DNA of 64,000 nucleotides from Takifugu bimaculatus (lineage: Eukaryota; Chordata; Actinopteri; Tetraodontiformes; Tetraodontidae). The notes under the pieces were generated by a model, which was given only the letters and a program-made list of their open reading frames with translations, ran no database searches and was not told where the DNA came from. Location: the NCBI GenBank assembly GCA_004026145.2, contig CP034992.1, forward strand, positions 11,757,209 through 11,821,208, written 5' to 3'. Positions 11,382 to 21,323 of this stretch are shown here, piece after piece. Made by a program: the position numbers and the translations under genes. Position 1 is the first letter of the stretch, and every line of letters begins with the position of its first letter.

Positions 11382-12906
11382 ATGAAGATCCTGGGCTCCA
11401 AAATCTCTTTTTATGTGGGGTTCATGGTGGGAACCGTCACGCTGTACGTGTTTCTGCGGCAAGTGCGCATTGAGAAAAGTTTCTTTACGCAACGGGCGTC
11501 TTCCCTCGACGAACTGCCGCAGCAACTGGAGGAAGACGAGAAGGTTTGGAAGAAGGACAGATCTGCTCTCTTCAACCTGAAGCACCCTCATCACACAGGT
11601 GTGTCACATGTTGTCCCAGAAAGTTGATCCAAGTTCATTTGCAGGCACGTTTTGGCTCATGTTTTTTGTTTCTCTCGTGGTCAGAGACTGCTAATATCCT
11701 CTCGAGCTTTTATTTGGAGAGCAGGTCACACAGCACACAGACGGTTGCGGAAACCCCTGCTTGCAAAACCGGACCCACAATGAATCAGACGGTGTCTGCG
11801 TGCCCCTGCGGTGGATTTCAGAGCGATGACATGATACCTGCCTCTCCGTTTCAGGTGAAGATGGCCACGTGGCCGACGAGCTGTACAAAAAGGTGCGTAT
11901 TCTTTGCTGGGTGATGACAGGCCCCAACAACCTGGAGATCAAGGCACGGCACGTCAAAAACACGTGGACGCGCCACTGTAATATAGTGGTGTTCATGAGC
12001 TCCGTGGACGACCCCAACTTCCCACGGTGGGCTTAGGTACGAAAGAGGGTCGGGACCAGCTTTACTGGAAAACCATCCGGGCCTTCCACTACGCCTACGA
12101 GCATCATATCGACGAGGCTGACTGGTTCCTCAAAGCAGATGACGACACGTACGTCATCGTGGACAACCTCCGGTGGCTTCTTGCGAACCACACGCCCGAT
12201 GAGCCGATCTATTACGGCCGGAGGTTCAAACCCTACACCAAGCAGGGCTACATGAGCGGCGGCGCGGGCTACGTTTTGAGCAAAGAGGCTCTCCGGCGCT
12301 TCGTGGAAGGATTCAGAACCAAGGTGTGCTCTCACACCTCCTCGGTAGAGGACCTTGCCATGGGGCAGTGCATGGAGAAAGTGGGCGTGCTGGCAGGGGA
12401 CGCCAGAGACAGTTTGCAAAGGGAGACGTTTCACCCGTTTGTTCCCGAGCAGCACCTGACAGCAAAGTTCCCAAAGAGCTTCTGGTACTGGAGCTACTGT
12501 TACTACCCCATCTCAGAGGTGAGTGGACCCACGGCCGTGGAACTTCTCTGTATAGGGGGTGTTTTACGAAGCCATTTTCAATTTACCGCAACTTTGTCTT
12601 CGTCTTCAGGGCCCCAACTGCTGCTCCGACTTGTCGGTCTCCTTCCACTATGTGGACCCTACTCTCATGTACATACTGGAGTATTACGTCTATCACCTGC
12701 GTGCCTTTGGTTACCAATACCGCTTCCACCCCCCCATTCCCCCTGTCGTTTCTACTGAGCGGTTGGCCCCCTCAGGTCCTGTGCAACCAGATGAAGAGCT
12801 GGCTTCTCGGGAGGAAGGGCCGGATGAGGAGGCTGATCTGTCCAGGACTAAGATCCAGGCTGAAGAGTTTCCCGCTGCAGCTGGTAAAGAGCTTCCAAGC
12901 CAGTAA
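11382..12906 (+). CDS. c1galt1: core-1 beta-1,3-galactosyltransferase (C1GALT1 family), one-base frameshift
   Basis: Three coding exons: 11382-11598, 11855-12518 and 12610-12906. They would give about 392 residues (human C1GALT1 363). It is a Golgi type II membrane enzyme adding galactose to GalNAc-O-Ser/Thr to make the core-1 (T antigen) O-glycan; function is inferred from family. Visible are a short cytosolic start and one membrane segment (about residues 8-25), RILCWVMTGP, the metal-binding KADDDTY, FKPYTKQGYMSGGAGYV, ETFHPFVPEHL-type and CCSDLSVSFHYVD motifs. The C-terminal tail is longer and acidic. In exon 2 the frame shifts by one missing base near 12022-12027; read literally it stops at TAG 12034-12036. 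A probable untranslated exon ends at 11235 (GTGAGT donor), with an acceptor at 11309-11310. Which teleost paralogue this is (a or b) cannot be told. Confidence 0.88.
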
Positions 12907-13125
12907 TTTCAGAACTTCCAATCTGTTTTGTGCAGCTTCAGAACGTATTCTGATCTGTTCTCACGACCCTGGCCCAACCCATTTCTGGGAAGGTTCCCGA
13001 CCCGTCCTTGACCTATCAGCTCTGTGCGTGTATTCTTTAGGAAGGTGGGGGGTCTAAGTTAATTACATTTGTTTGAAAACCACCTGAAGCACTTTTTACC
13101 AGAACCAGTTTCTTCACCAGTTTCA
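12907..13125 (+). other. proximal 3' UTR of the C1GALT1-type gene
   Basis: Non-coding sequence between the stop codon and a LINE remnant. No polyadenylation signal is seen here, so the transcript probably runs on through the LINE remnant to the AATAAA near 14,742. Confidence 0.4.
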
Positions 13126-13656
13126 ATGGAGCAGGAGATCGACAGGCGGATCGGTGCGGCGTCCGCAGTAATGTGGACTCTGCACCGGTCGATCTTCGTT
13201 CCTACCCTCACCTGTGGTCATGAGCTTTGGGTAATGACCGAAAGAACAAGATCACGGGTACAAGTGGCTGAAATGAGCTTCCTCCGTTGGGTGGCTGGGC
13301 TCTCCCTTAGAGAGGGTGAGAAGCTCTGCCATCCGGGAGGAGCTCGGAGTAGAGCCGCTGCTCCTCCGCGTTGAGAGGAGCCAGATGAGGTGGCTTGGGC
13401 ATCTAATTAGGATGCCCCCTGGACGCCTCCCTGGTGAGGTGTTCAGGGCATGTCCCTCCGGTAGGAGACCTTCGGGAAGACCCAGGACACGTTGGAGAGA
13501 CTATGTCTCTCGACTGGTCTGGGAACGCCTGGGGATCCCTCCGGATGAGCTGGAAGAGGTAGCTGGGGAGAGGGAAGTCTGGGCTTCTCTCCTTAGGCTG
13601 CTGCCCCCTGCGACCCGACCCCGGATAAGCGGTAGAGAATGGATGGATGGATGGAC
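13126..13656 (+). mobile_element. 5'-truncated non-LTR retrotransposon 3' end (RTE/Rex3-like)
   Basis: The C-terminal part of a reverse transcriptase ORF is split over two frames, joined near 13,310. Motifs such as CGHELWVMTERTRSR, RWLGHLIRMPPGRLPGEVF and RPRTRWRDYVSRLVWERLG are typical of a very common fish LINE. The coding end is followed by GGATAAGCGG and a short (GGAT)n tail, as in Rex3/RTE-type elements. It is truncated at the 5' end, frameshifted and clearly dead. The family name is from memory; Rex3 versus another RTE relative is uncertain. Confidence 0.8.
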
Positions 13657-14741
13657 AGTTTCTTCACACATCATCACAATCCACCAGAGTTGTCGGACCT
13701 GCTTGACTTAAATTGACATGTTTGTTGCTCTGTGCCTTAATGTGCCCCCTAATTGCCCCTCTTGAAACTGTCAGGAGCCCCCCCCCCCTCCTTTTTAAAC
13801 ACGCAGACAGAAATGCGGGAACTCACCACAACTGAGTGAAATAGTTTTAGATTCGTGTGGCTTCTTCCTTTTGCTGTCCTAAATGTGCCATAAATGTTCG
13901 CTTTTATACATTTAGCTTGTGAATAGACTTTCCGCCACACTCTGGCAGTGTTAATCCCCCTCAATTTCTTCGAAAAACAGCTTTATACAAGTGGCTCCGC
14001 TGCAGCAGTTTCTGATTATTTAGCTGTGTGTGTTCAGCTGACAGAAAGTGCCCAGGCTGTTTGCTTTTTTATCTCGACACACCCTCAAAGAAAGGGCGTG
14101 ATAAGTTCCACAACTGTTCATCTGTGCTTCCAGACTTGTATTACAGAAACGCACACAATCTCTTTTTTCCCCCACTCCGTGCAGCCTCGTGCTAACCTTG
14201 TGCCTTGTAAATTAAGATCAGACGTGCCCTCAGCTGCACACTCAACGTTGCACTGTTATCACCAGGACCAGGTTGTTACAGTACAGATTAGATAGTCCTG
14301 AGGCCCCTCCCAGTCGTCCTTATGGACTCTGAGCGACTCAATCGTCAGCGTTGTGTTTCATTAATCATTTGTTCTCAACAATTTCTTACCTTTGTAACCA
14401 AATGATAGATTTTTACGTGAGATTATTTCAGATACGATTCCTGAAGATCTGCTTTTGCTGTCCTGGTTGAAATGTTGCCACTACTGTCTGCTAAGCAGGT
14501 TTCCATTGTTTCTTAGAAAGTAGGAAACCTGATAATAGCCAGAGCTGCAGCAGTAAATTCTTCTGAGACGAGGCCTCAAACACAATCATTTCTGATGAAA
14601 CTGTCGCTTTTAATTGGGAGCGGATGCTCAACTTCCGCAAAGGCTGTACAGTACTGTATTTATGTCGGAGTCCTGACTGTACAGACAGGTCTATGAGGGT
14701 CTGCTCTTTTTCTGTGAATGGTTCTTTAATCAATATATGTA

Positions 14742-14776
14742 AATAAATTCATATTTTATTGTACATCCTTTTTATT
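14742..14776. terminator. paired convergent polyadenylation signals
   Basis: AATAAA on the plus strand at 14742-14747 faces AATAAA on the minus strand at 14755-14760 and 14771-14776. This position suits the 3' end of the plus-strand glycosyltransferase transcript and of the minus-strand tac3-type transcript. Inferred from hexamers only. Confidence 0.4.
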
Positions 14777-15016
14777 TGACATTTTTGACAACAGTGGTAC
14801 AGGTAGAAAGCGTTTTCAGTCAAAATACAACGGTGGTTTTGCTTTTTTTATTTTAGGTGGGGGTGTCTCGCGTCTGTCTCTCCCGTGGCGAGCGCTCCTC
14901 TTGAATGGTTGTTGTCTCTTGCACAACAGCTCACTCCTGTTGAAACAAGACTGGGAGTCAGCCGCACAACATATAGCAGATTACCCAGAAATTTTGTTGG
15001 TTTACACCATTCTAAT

Positions 15017-15032
15017 GGTTACTATGGCAACC
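15017..15032. promoter_or_regulatory. RFX X-box-like palindrome
   Basis: GGTTACTATGGCAACC is close to the palindromic RFX consensus GTTNCCATGGNAAC, and an outer TAATGG/CCATTA extends the dyad. It lies a few hundred bases 3' of the visible tac3-type exons. Factor binding is not shown. Confidence 0.35.
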
Positions 15033-15209
15033 ATTACAGGTTAAAAGAGATCCCTCAATGTGTGAGGACCTCAGATGTGACCAGCTTAATCTAAAAAAAC
15101 GTAGTTTGTAGGTATATAAGACCTGCATGTGTGATCCTATATATGGACACAACTTTAATGTTTTGTGTTCTTTGATCTGTTTTTTTTTTTTCTTTCATTT
15201 CAAACGGAG

Positions 15210-15365
15210 TCACTCACTTGTCTCATCTCGCAAAAGAGCAGTGAGGAAGCGAGCCAGGCGTCCTACACAAGAAGATGAGAAAATACATTTTTAAAGGCTA
15301 GAAACGAGCGGGACGAATACAAGAGTCTTTCTAACCATTTCCTGTTGCCGGGGCATCTCTGGGAC
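15210..15365 (-). CDS. tac3: candidate downstream exons of the tac3-type gene
   Basis: Two small exons fit in phase after the main exon. The first, 15336-15365, has acceptor TTCCTCAG and donor GTTAG and encodes about SPRDAPATGN. The second, 15210-15262, has a pyrimidine-rich acceptor ending TGTAG and encodes RLARFLTALLRDETSE, then TGA. The second also contains a strong GTGAGT just before its stop, so it may splice onward. Neither carries a tachykinin FxGLM core. Supported by phase and splice sites only. Confidence 0.35.
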
Positions 15366-15433
15366 CTGAGGAACAAAGGACGATTGTGACCGAAATGACT
15401 GGATCTCTGGTGTGAGCTGTGGAGGTCACTCAC

Positions 15434-15719
15434 TGTTGGCCTCAGCAGCGTTTCGTCTTCCCATTAAACCCACGAAACTGTCGTAATCGATGCCGTCTAA
15501 CTTTTTGACCACGCCTCCGCTGACGCTGGGCTCCGGCTTCAACTGAGACATCAAAGCATTAAAGGATCTCCCCCCAGAAGCTGCATGAAGCTTTAATCTC
15601 ACTTGAGTCGATGCACCGTTTGGGTCGTCCGCGCCTCCGACCTCCACAGCCAACAAGAGAAAGACGACGAAAGTCGCCAGCCGGGACGGAGACCTGCGGC
15701 TCGAAGTTTTCTCCATCAT
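15434..15719 (-). CDS. tac3: tachykinin precursor, tac3/neurokinin B type
   Basis: The first coding exon starts at ATG 15717-15719. The preceding acceptor TTTTAG marks an upstream untranslated exon. A hydrophobic signal peptide (about residues 12-29) is followed by a propeptide, then KK, LDGIDYDSFVGLM and GRR. This is a tachykinin with dibasic processing sites and a glycine amide donor; IDYDSFVGLM is typical of the NKB-related peptide (NKF) from fish tac3. The amidated neuropeptide would act on neurokinin receptors, in fish tied to reproductive neuroendocrine control. The exon ends AACA before GTGAGT at 15433-15428; reading through gives a TGA at once. No second FVGLM core (neurokinin B itself) is seen down to 13,700. 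tac3a versus tac3b cannot be told. Confidence 0.82.
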
Positions 15720-16221
15720 CCTAAAACTTATGCAAGAAATAAGATGACATTACATTATAAATATGAGCTATAAAAAAAACAACTTTTCAGAATTGCGTGT
15801 GAGATCGTGGTCAGTTGAGTCAGAGATGGCTTTCAAAAGTGTTTAGGAACAAAGGAATGTCAGCACAGAAGTGATCCAAAATTGGGTTAAATGGAATAAC
15901 CTCAAAAATGACTAAGTAATAAACCTGTGATGAATGTAGCGTTCACAACTGTACCTGTAATTTTACCATATTTATTTGTAAAGTTAAATTATGGCTCAAT
16001 TAAAAGAGCCATCGAGACATAAAAGGACTCATAAATCACATCATTATTCCAGCACAAAGACTCTTTAAACTCAAGAATGAGCAGAAAAAATGACAAGCGG
16101 ATTGTCAAAATCACTGAAATAAATAAATCCAAAAACTAAAAGCCACTAAACACCTCTCTGCGACTGCAGACCCATCACGCTGTCACGCTATCATCCATCA
16201 ATGTTCTGGTTCTGATCTCAC

Positions 16222-16309
16222 CTGAGCAGGGTAAACCCGTCCTGACCGGCTGACTGGGTATCAGTGAAGCTCTCTGCTCCCTCAGCCTCCACCTCATGAT
16301 TATATATCG
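16222..16309 (-). promoter_or_regulatory. tac3: tac3 promoter with TATA box and untranslated first exon
   Basis: On the minus strand a TATATAAT box (16299-16309) is followed about 25-30 bases later by a probable transcription start. The short untranslated exon ends at 16222 with CTCAG before GTGAGA. The spacing and donor fit the acceptor just upstream of the coding ATG at 15719. Inferred from sequence. Confidence 0.5.
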
Positions 16310-18672
16310 CACTTGTTGCCATTTCTAACCCAATTACAGGTCCCCTTACACACACTCACACCTGCACGCACACACACATCTGCCAGGAGAGAGAGTGAGA
16401 ATGTGAGTCCTCTCCTGTCCTGTAACAGAGACAGTAAAATGAACAGTCTCTCTCTTACTTTGATGAAATTAGAGGAAGAGTTAAATGTGTGTGTTGCCGA
16501 CCCGTGCGCAGCAGAGGGACTACCCTGCTCTCCGAGTCAGTGGTCGAGATTAACGACCAGCGGAGCCCCTCTGGCCGGCTGTTTCCCCCCACAGCCACAA
16601 AGACACAAAAAAAAAACACCTTTAAGGACGCCTGCCTGCATGAAAGTGCAGTACAAAGTTTATGATTGAGATTTCTGTTTCTCAGCTTTATTCTGGTGAC
16701 GGGCTGCAGGAGACGGGGATTGTTTTTGGGTGACCTTTGTCCCTGAAGCCGTCCAGTTCATCCCTTAAAGTCAGACAGGATCTGACTTCCTGGAGAGTCT
16801 CAGCTTGCCTGGCTTTTGTTGACAAAGGGAGTCTGACCATGTACCAGCAGTACCAGCTGGCAGTGGAGATTAATGTCGCCTCATGTCAGCATCTGCACTG
16901 TAATAAATGGATATATGTAATTGATGAGGCAATAAAAGCTCTTTTTTTTCAGTTTCATGAACATCTCGCCGGATCTGGAGCATAGACACGTGTTAACAGC
17001 ATCGCGTTGACACACAAAGATGTTAATTGTGTTGGGATCGTCAGTCGTTAGAGGACAAACGAGTGTTCTCAGGGCACAAAGCTTTAATGACGCCACTGTT
17101 GACACTGCAGCTGTCGCCAGGTTCCATTGGGGCTTTGCTTCTACTAAATCAAGCAGCATCTGTCACCTCTGGACCGTCCTCCTTGCATTATCCAGGAAGT
17201 GCTCTGTCCTGGACGGCTAAAACGGGTGATTAAAACGTGTTTGGTGGCGGGGGATGGGGGGTGGGGGTGTTTATCGCCTCTGTCAGCACCGGAACACCTT
17301 CGCTTCTCTGCTGAGACTTTCTTCACCTCCATCCCTCTCCATCCATTTGAGCGGTAGACGGTGGGGAATTTGTCATCTTCTCCTTCTCTGAATGGATTAC
17401 AACATTAGACATGTCTCCATGATGTATGTCCCCCCCCCCACCCCACCCCACCCTTGTCTGATCGATGATGTACTGGAGTTTTAATGGGAGGATAAACTGG
17501 AAGTTCAGTATTTTCCAGTACTGGCAGGAGATGACATCATATTATATGCTCTCTGGAAACGGCTCCACCCTCTCGTTTGGCAAAATCAGCATTTTAACAC
17601 AAAAACAGAGAGGTTGGATAACAAATGTGTCAAAAATTAAGTAATATTTGATTAATTATATTAGGTAGATTACGATTAAAGCAGTGGTTGGTGCTAAGTT
17701 TGATGTCTTGCGTGGTGTTCAGCAAGGCTCAGTGTTGGGTCTCGTGCTTGTTTTCTATAAAGCGCACACTCTCCTCACATTTAAGGAAATGCATTGCAGA
17801 CTTGTCTTTGTTTTAGAGACAGATTATTACTGCCTGGTTATATAGAACATACTAGATGAGCTAAAACAAATGAGGAGGCCATATTTGTTGTTTTCCCGTG
17901 GCTGCCTCAGACAACCCTGGGTAAAGAGGTAAATACGCTGGCTGTGAGGGAGGAGGAATTATGTAAAGTATCTGGGTCAGAAACAAAACCTAGAGGGAGC
18001 AAAGCGGGCGGAGGGATATGAGGGCAGGCAAATAAAAGCACTTAAGAACACATGGACTTTCCCCACATGAATCAACATTCAGGCCCCCTGGTGTCCCTGT
18101 GGAGCAACGGGGCCAAAGAGAAAGGGGGGGCTGTGGGACATCTTGTATTCAGAGGAGATTCTCATTGGTGGCAGGGAGATACAAAGACACTGTGCGTGTT
18201 ACGCTTTTGAAGGGGGGGGTGAACTGCAGATTCCAAAATCTTCAGTCCGCAGTCGGGTCTTTGGATCTCATTTTGATCACTAAGGTAGGTGTTCTGCAGA
18301 GTCAATAATGCGACCTGATGGTCAGGTCCAGTTCTGTTTTTAGTTAGCGAAGTCAAGGACAAGACAAACAAACAAACCAAAAATGCATGCAGAAATATTT
18401 TAACCGAGCGTGCACAGCCTGCACTGGGGGTTGGGGTTGGGGGGGTGCATTCAGGGTAAAGAACGCGGCAGATGTAGATTTTTAGTCAAAACCTATAACA
18501 ACAACAAATGCTCCTCATCATCTTCTACACCTTCTGCACATTTTGATGCGATGCATAATATCATGACCTAAATTGTACCTATTCTTTAAATAGCTGTGTT
18601 CTTTTTTTTCTGGGTCAGTTGTTTTTAGTCTCTGGCGGAACATAACGTGACGGGATTTTTCTCTTCTTTTAG
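16310..18672. other. intergenic between tac3 and apof
   Basis: No gene could be supported. There are short CA-rich and homopolymer patches (for example C/A runs at 17430-17452 and G runs near 18213 and 18440). The spacer separates two divergent genes and presumably carries their promoters. An acceptor (CTTTTAG ending 18672) shows that apof has an unseen upstream untranslated exon. Confidence 0.45.
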
Positions 18673-18694
18673 GTTTGACCGCGACATCGGTGAA

Positions 18695-19933
18695 ATGATG
18701 TCGTCCAAGTTGAAGTGGCTGATCGTGGTGCACCTGCTGCTGAGCGATCAGACTCTGTGCAGGGCACCATCTCCTCCAGGGCTGCTTCTAGGAGCAGCCA
18801 AGAAGGACCAGGATCGGTCTCAGCAGGGATCTAAACATCCGCCCTCCCCTCTGTCAGTGCCAAAACAGGATGGAATCCGGTCAGCTGAGCGAATGATACA
18901 CAATCTGAGAAAGAAACTGGAGACACGGGTTCGAGATCATCTCCCCCACCTGGAGAACGTTAGCTGCGAGGACCTGCTATCTGCCGGCATCTTGGACGAC
19001 CCATCATCCTCTCTGTTCCCTCGGGAGCTGCTGGGATTTTCCTTGGTGCCCTGTGTTGGTGATGAGAGGCTGCTTACAGGAGGCCCAGACTGTGGTGCTG
19101 AAACTGTACGACTTGCTTGGAGAAATGGATGCAGAGGAGCTCCTGATGGAGCTGGAAGATATCATAGAGAAGAAGCTGAGTCTCCCTGGACCCATGCGAG
19201 CAGCTTCACCAGGGAGGGATGAAGATGGCCGGCACTTGGAGGCTGTGATGTTCAACATCCAGCAGCTGGCTACAGTGGGTGAGAATGCCAACGTGGCAGA
19301 CGGGCACTGTGAGGGTTGGATCAGGGTGAATGGGACCAGTCTGGTGGGAAGGTCCCGCAGCCGCAGCCACAGGTGACTTGGACGAGGCTTTGAAAAAGCT
19401 GCGAGAACGTCGGCGTCCTCTGCGCTGGAGTCACCAGCAGTGAGCCGCTACAGTATCAGGCTGTGTTGAAGAAAGGCAGCAGGATCCTGCCATCGGAATC
19501 CACAGAGTCTGAATGCTGGATCCATCATTGCAGCCCAGAGGAGGACCCTCCCAACCCAGTCCCCACGGGCCGGCGGACGAGGAGAAGCTTGGGTAGGTGC
19601 ATCAACAAAAGCGAAGAGCGCGTTTACCACGTGATGGAGTGGATCCCTGCTGTCAGCACCCTCTACAACCTGGGCACAGCTGTGTATTACGCCTCGGTCA
19701 ACTGCTCCCAGACAGCCAAGCAGAGGGCCATCCTCAGCGCGGTCGACCTCGGCACAGATGCCATCATGGTCGCCACGGGGGGAACCGCTGGGGTAGCAGG
19801 CTTCGCCCTGGGTGCGGGTGTGAAGACTGGCGTGAAAGCCGGCATTAAGTATCTGTTCAAGTCCATGAGAGAGGAAGATGATATTCTAGTGAACCAGCTC
19901 AGGTGGGAACGTGGTGTCTTCACCACCGACTAA
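18695..19933 (+). CDS. apof: apolipoprotein F-like secreted protein, three frameshifts
   Basis: Starts at the tandem ATG 18695 after an acceptor at 18671-18672. A signal peptide (SKLKWLIVVHLLL) begins an otherwise single-exon frame of about 411 residues. Human APOF similarity is clear in the C-terminal half: RVYHVMEWIPAVSTLYNLG, TAVYYASVNC and a glycine-rich AVDLGTDAIMVATGGTAG stretch before a final lysine-rich helix. RTRRS at the middle resembles the human proprotein cleavage region. APOF is a plasma lipoprotein-associated inhibitor of cholesteryl ester transfer protein in mammals; the fish role is inferred. Read literally, the frame is broken by +1 shifts near 19044-19052, 19347-19352 and in an A5 run at 19393-19397. 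Between them the coding pattern is well kept, including SCENVGVLCAGVT and ESECWIHHC. It could be a recent pseudogene or carry sequence errors. It lies next to stat2, as in human. Confidence 0.85.
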
Positions 19934-20905
19934 AGGGGGGGGGGGGTAATTAAATTTGCTAACTAGCTTTAGCAAAAAGCATCTTTAGAATGATCAAATG
20001 TCTCTTTAAACGTGTGTTATAGGCAATTACAAGAATATTATCAGATGTTTCTATAACTGAAAACTATACAGGTTAGCCCTTTATTTTAATGCTGACAAGT
20101 TGTGTCAGCATTTAAAAATATAAAGTCACACACACTGTATAAGATGTTATCTCAGTAAATACGGTCATAAAATAAACATTGAATGGAAAATGTAGTTAGT
20201 TTGAAACTGTGCGATGTTCACCACATTCAGCAGCATCATTTAGAACACTGGCCTCAGGAAATCATACTTGCAGGGACAGTAGAGATGGAAACTCTAGAGT
20301 TTTGTACGTATTTTCCTTAAATGACTGCATGTAGGTATAAATGTGTGTAGCAATATATTGTTGTATTGTCCATTGTGGTGAATGCATTATTAACTTTGTT
20401 CTGTCCACAATTGTATCTTTTCATTATAGATATTTAAATAAACATCAGTATGTGTGATTTATGTAATTCTTTCAGTATTAAAAAAAGAGGTGAAGCTTTT
20501 ACTGTACCAAAGGCACAAATTGCACAACAAGCAACTGTTACACTCTTGCAAACAGAAGATGGCTGCTGAATGACCTTTCCTCTAGTAACATTCCTGTCTG
20601 AATGGAGCTACATGCATTTCTTTTCTTTTCATACAAAATGACCCGAACTTTGCTGTTTGTATTAATCTTCTCTGAAAGGCCTGCTGTTTCCAGAATTTCT
20701 CATATTATTTAAATGGTCAGAAGCACACATTTCTGTTTTAATTTGATCAGAAAGAGGAATTGAAGTGATTAGACAAGCAACACGTTTGATTTTTTTATAT
20801 ATATATGTTATGGTCCTCAATAAAGCGAATTAAGTCACAGTAATACGATTCAAAAGCAAATTCTTAAATAATTAGCGTTCACTTATCTATGTAATGTTTG
20901 TAAAG

Positions 20906-20922
20906 CCCACCATCTAGTGGCG
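20906..20922 (-). promoter_or_regulatory. CTCF-like motif
   Basis: The minus strand reads CGCCACTAGATGGTGGG, a good match to the CTCF core CCACTAG(G/A)(T/G)GG. It lies between apof and stat2. Binding is not shown. Confidence 0.35.
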
Positions 20923-21309
20923 ATTCTTGGAACTGTATCCGTAAACTCGTCAACCCGGTGCGGACAAAAACGCTAAAAAGCAACAATTGCATAAATTAAA
21001 TAATAGTTTAAATTCATACATGTTTTCATTAAGAACTGAGAGAGAAAATAATGCATCTCTTCTTTAAAGAGTTTTTCATGTTTTGAGAAAGTATTTAAAG
21101 TCAAATTCCTGTATTCTATTCATTCTACATTCCTACCGCGCATATCCTTTCATATTTTGCTGTGGTTATCTGTTAAACGCTTCAGATAAAATATGGCCAA
21201 CTTCTTTTAACTTTTTTACATATATATTTAACAGCGAGACTAGACGTCACAGATTCGATTCGTCACTTTCCCAACATCATTTCTCGTGAATTCTTCAACC
21301 GAGGCCGTA

Positions 21310-21323
21310 AGTTTCTTTTTTGA
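21310..21323 (+). promoter_or_regulatory. stat2: ISRE-like element upstream of stat2
   Basis: AGTTTCTTTTTTGA resembles the interferon-stimulated response element AGTTTCNNTTTCNC/T, with a mismatch at the second C. STAT2 is itself interferon-inducible in vertebrates, so an ISRE at about 370 bases upstream of the probable first exon end is plausible. A GGAAACTG half-site occurs near 21,414. Confidence 0.3.

Larger units (their letters stand above)
13657..15209. other. convergent 3' region between the C1GALT1-type gene and tac3
   Basis: No coding sequence is recognised on either strand. A plus-strand AATAAA (14742-14747) and minus-strand AATAAA signals (TTTATT at 14755-14760 and 14771-14776) suggest the two convergent genes end within about 40 bases of each other. 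A palindromic RFX-like motif lies at 15017-15032. Confidence 0.45.

Noticed and set aside
12033..12455. 140-codon minus-strand frame
   Set aside because: Antisense shadow of C1GALT1 exon 2, caused by its GC-rich third positions.
19371..19440. A possible 70-base intron in apof (GTGACTTGG to CAGCAG)
   Set aside because: It would restore phase, but the sequence inside encodes apof-like residues (GDLDEA, then SCENVGVLCAGVT in the next frame) and the acceptor has no pyrimidine tract; frameshifts explain it better.
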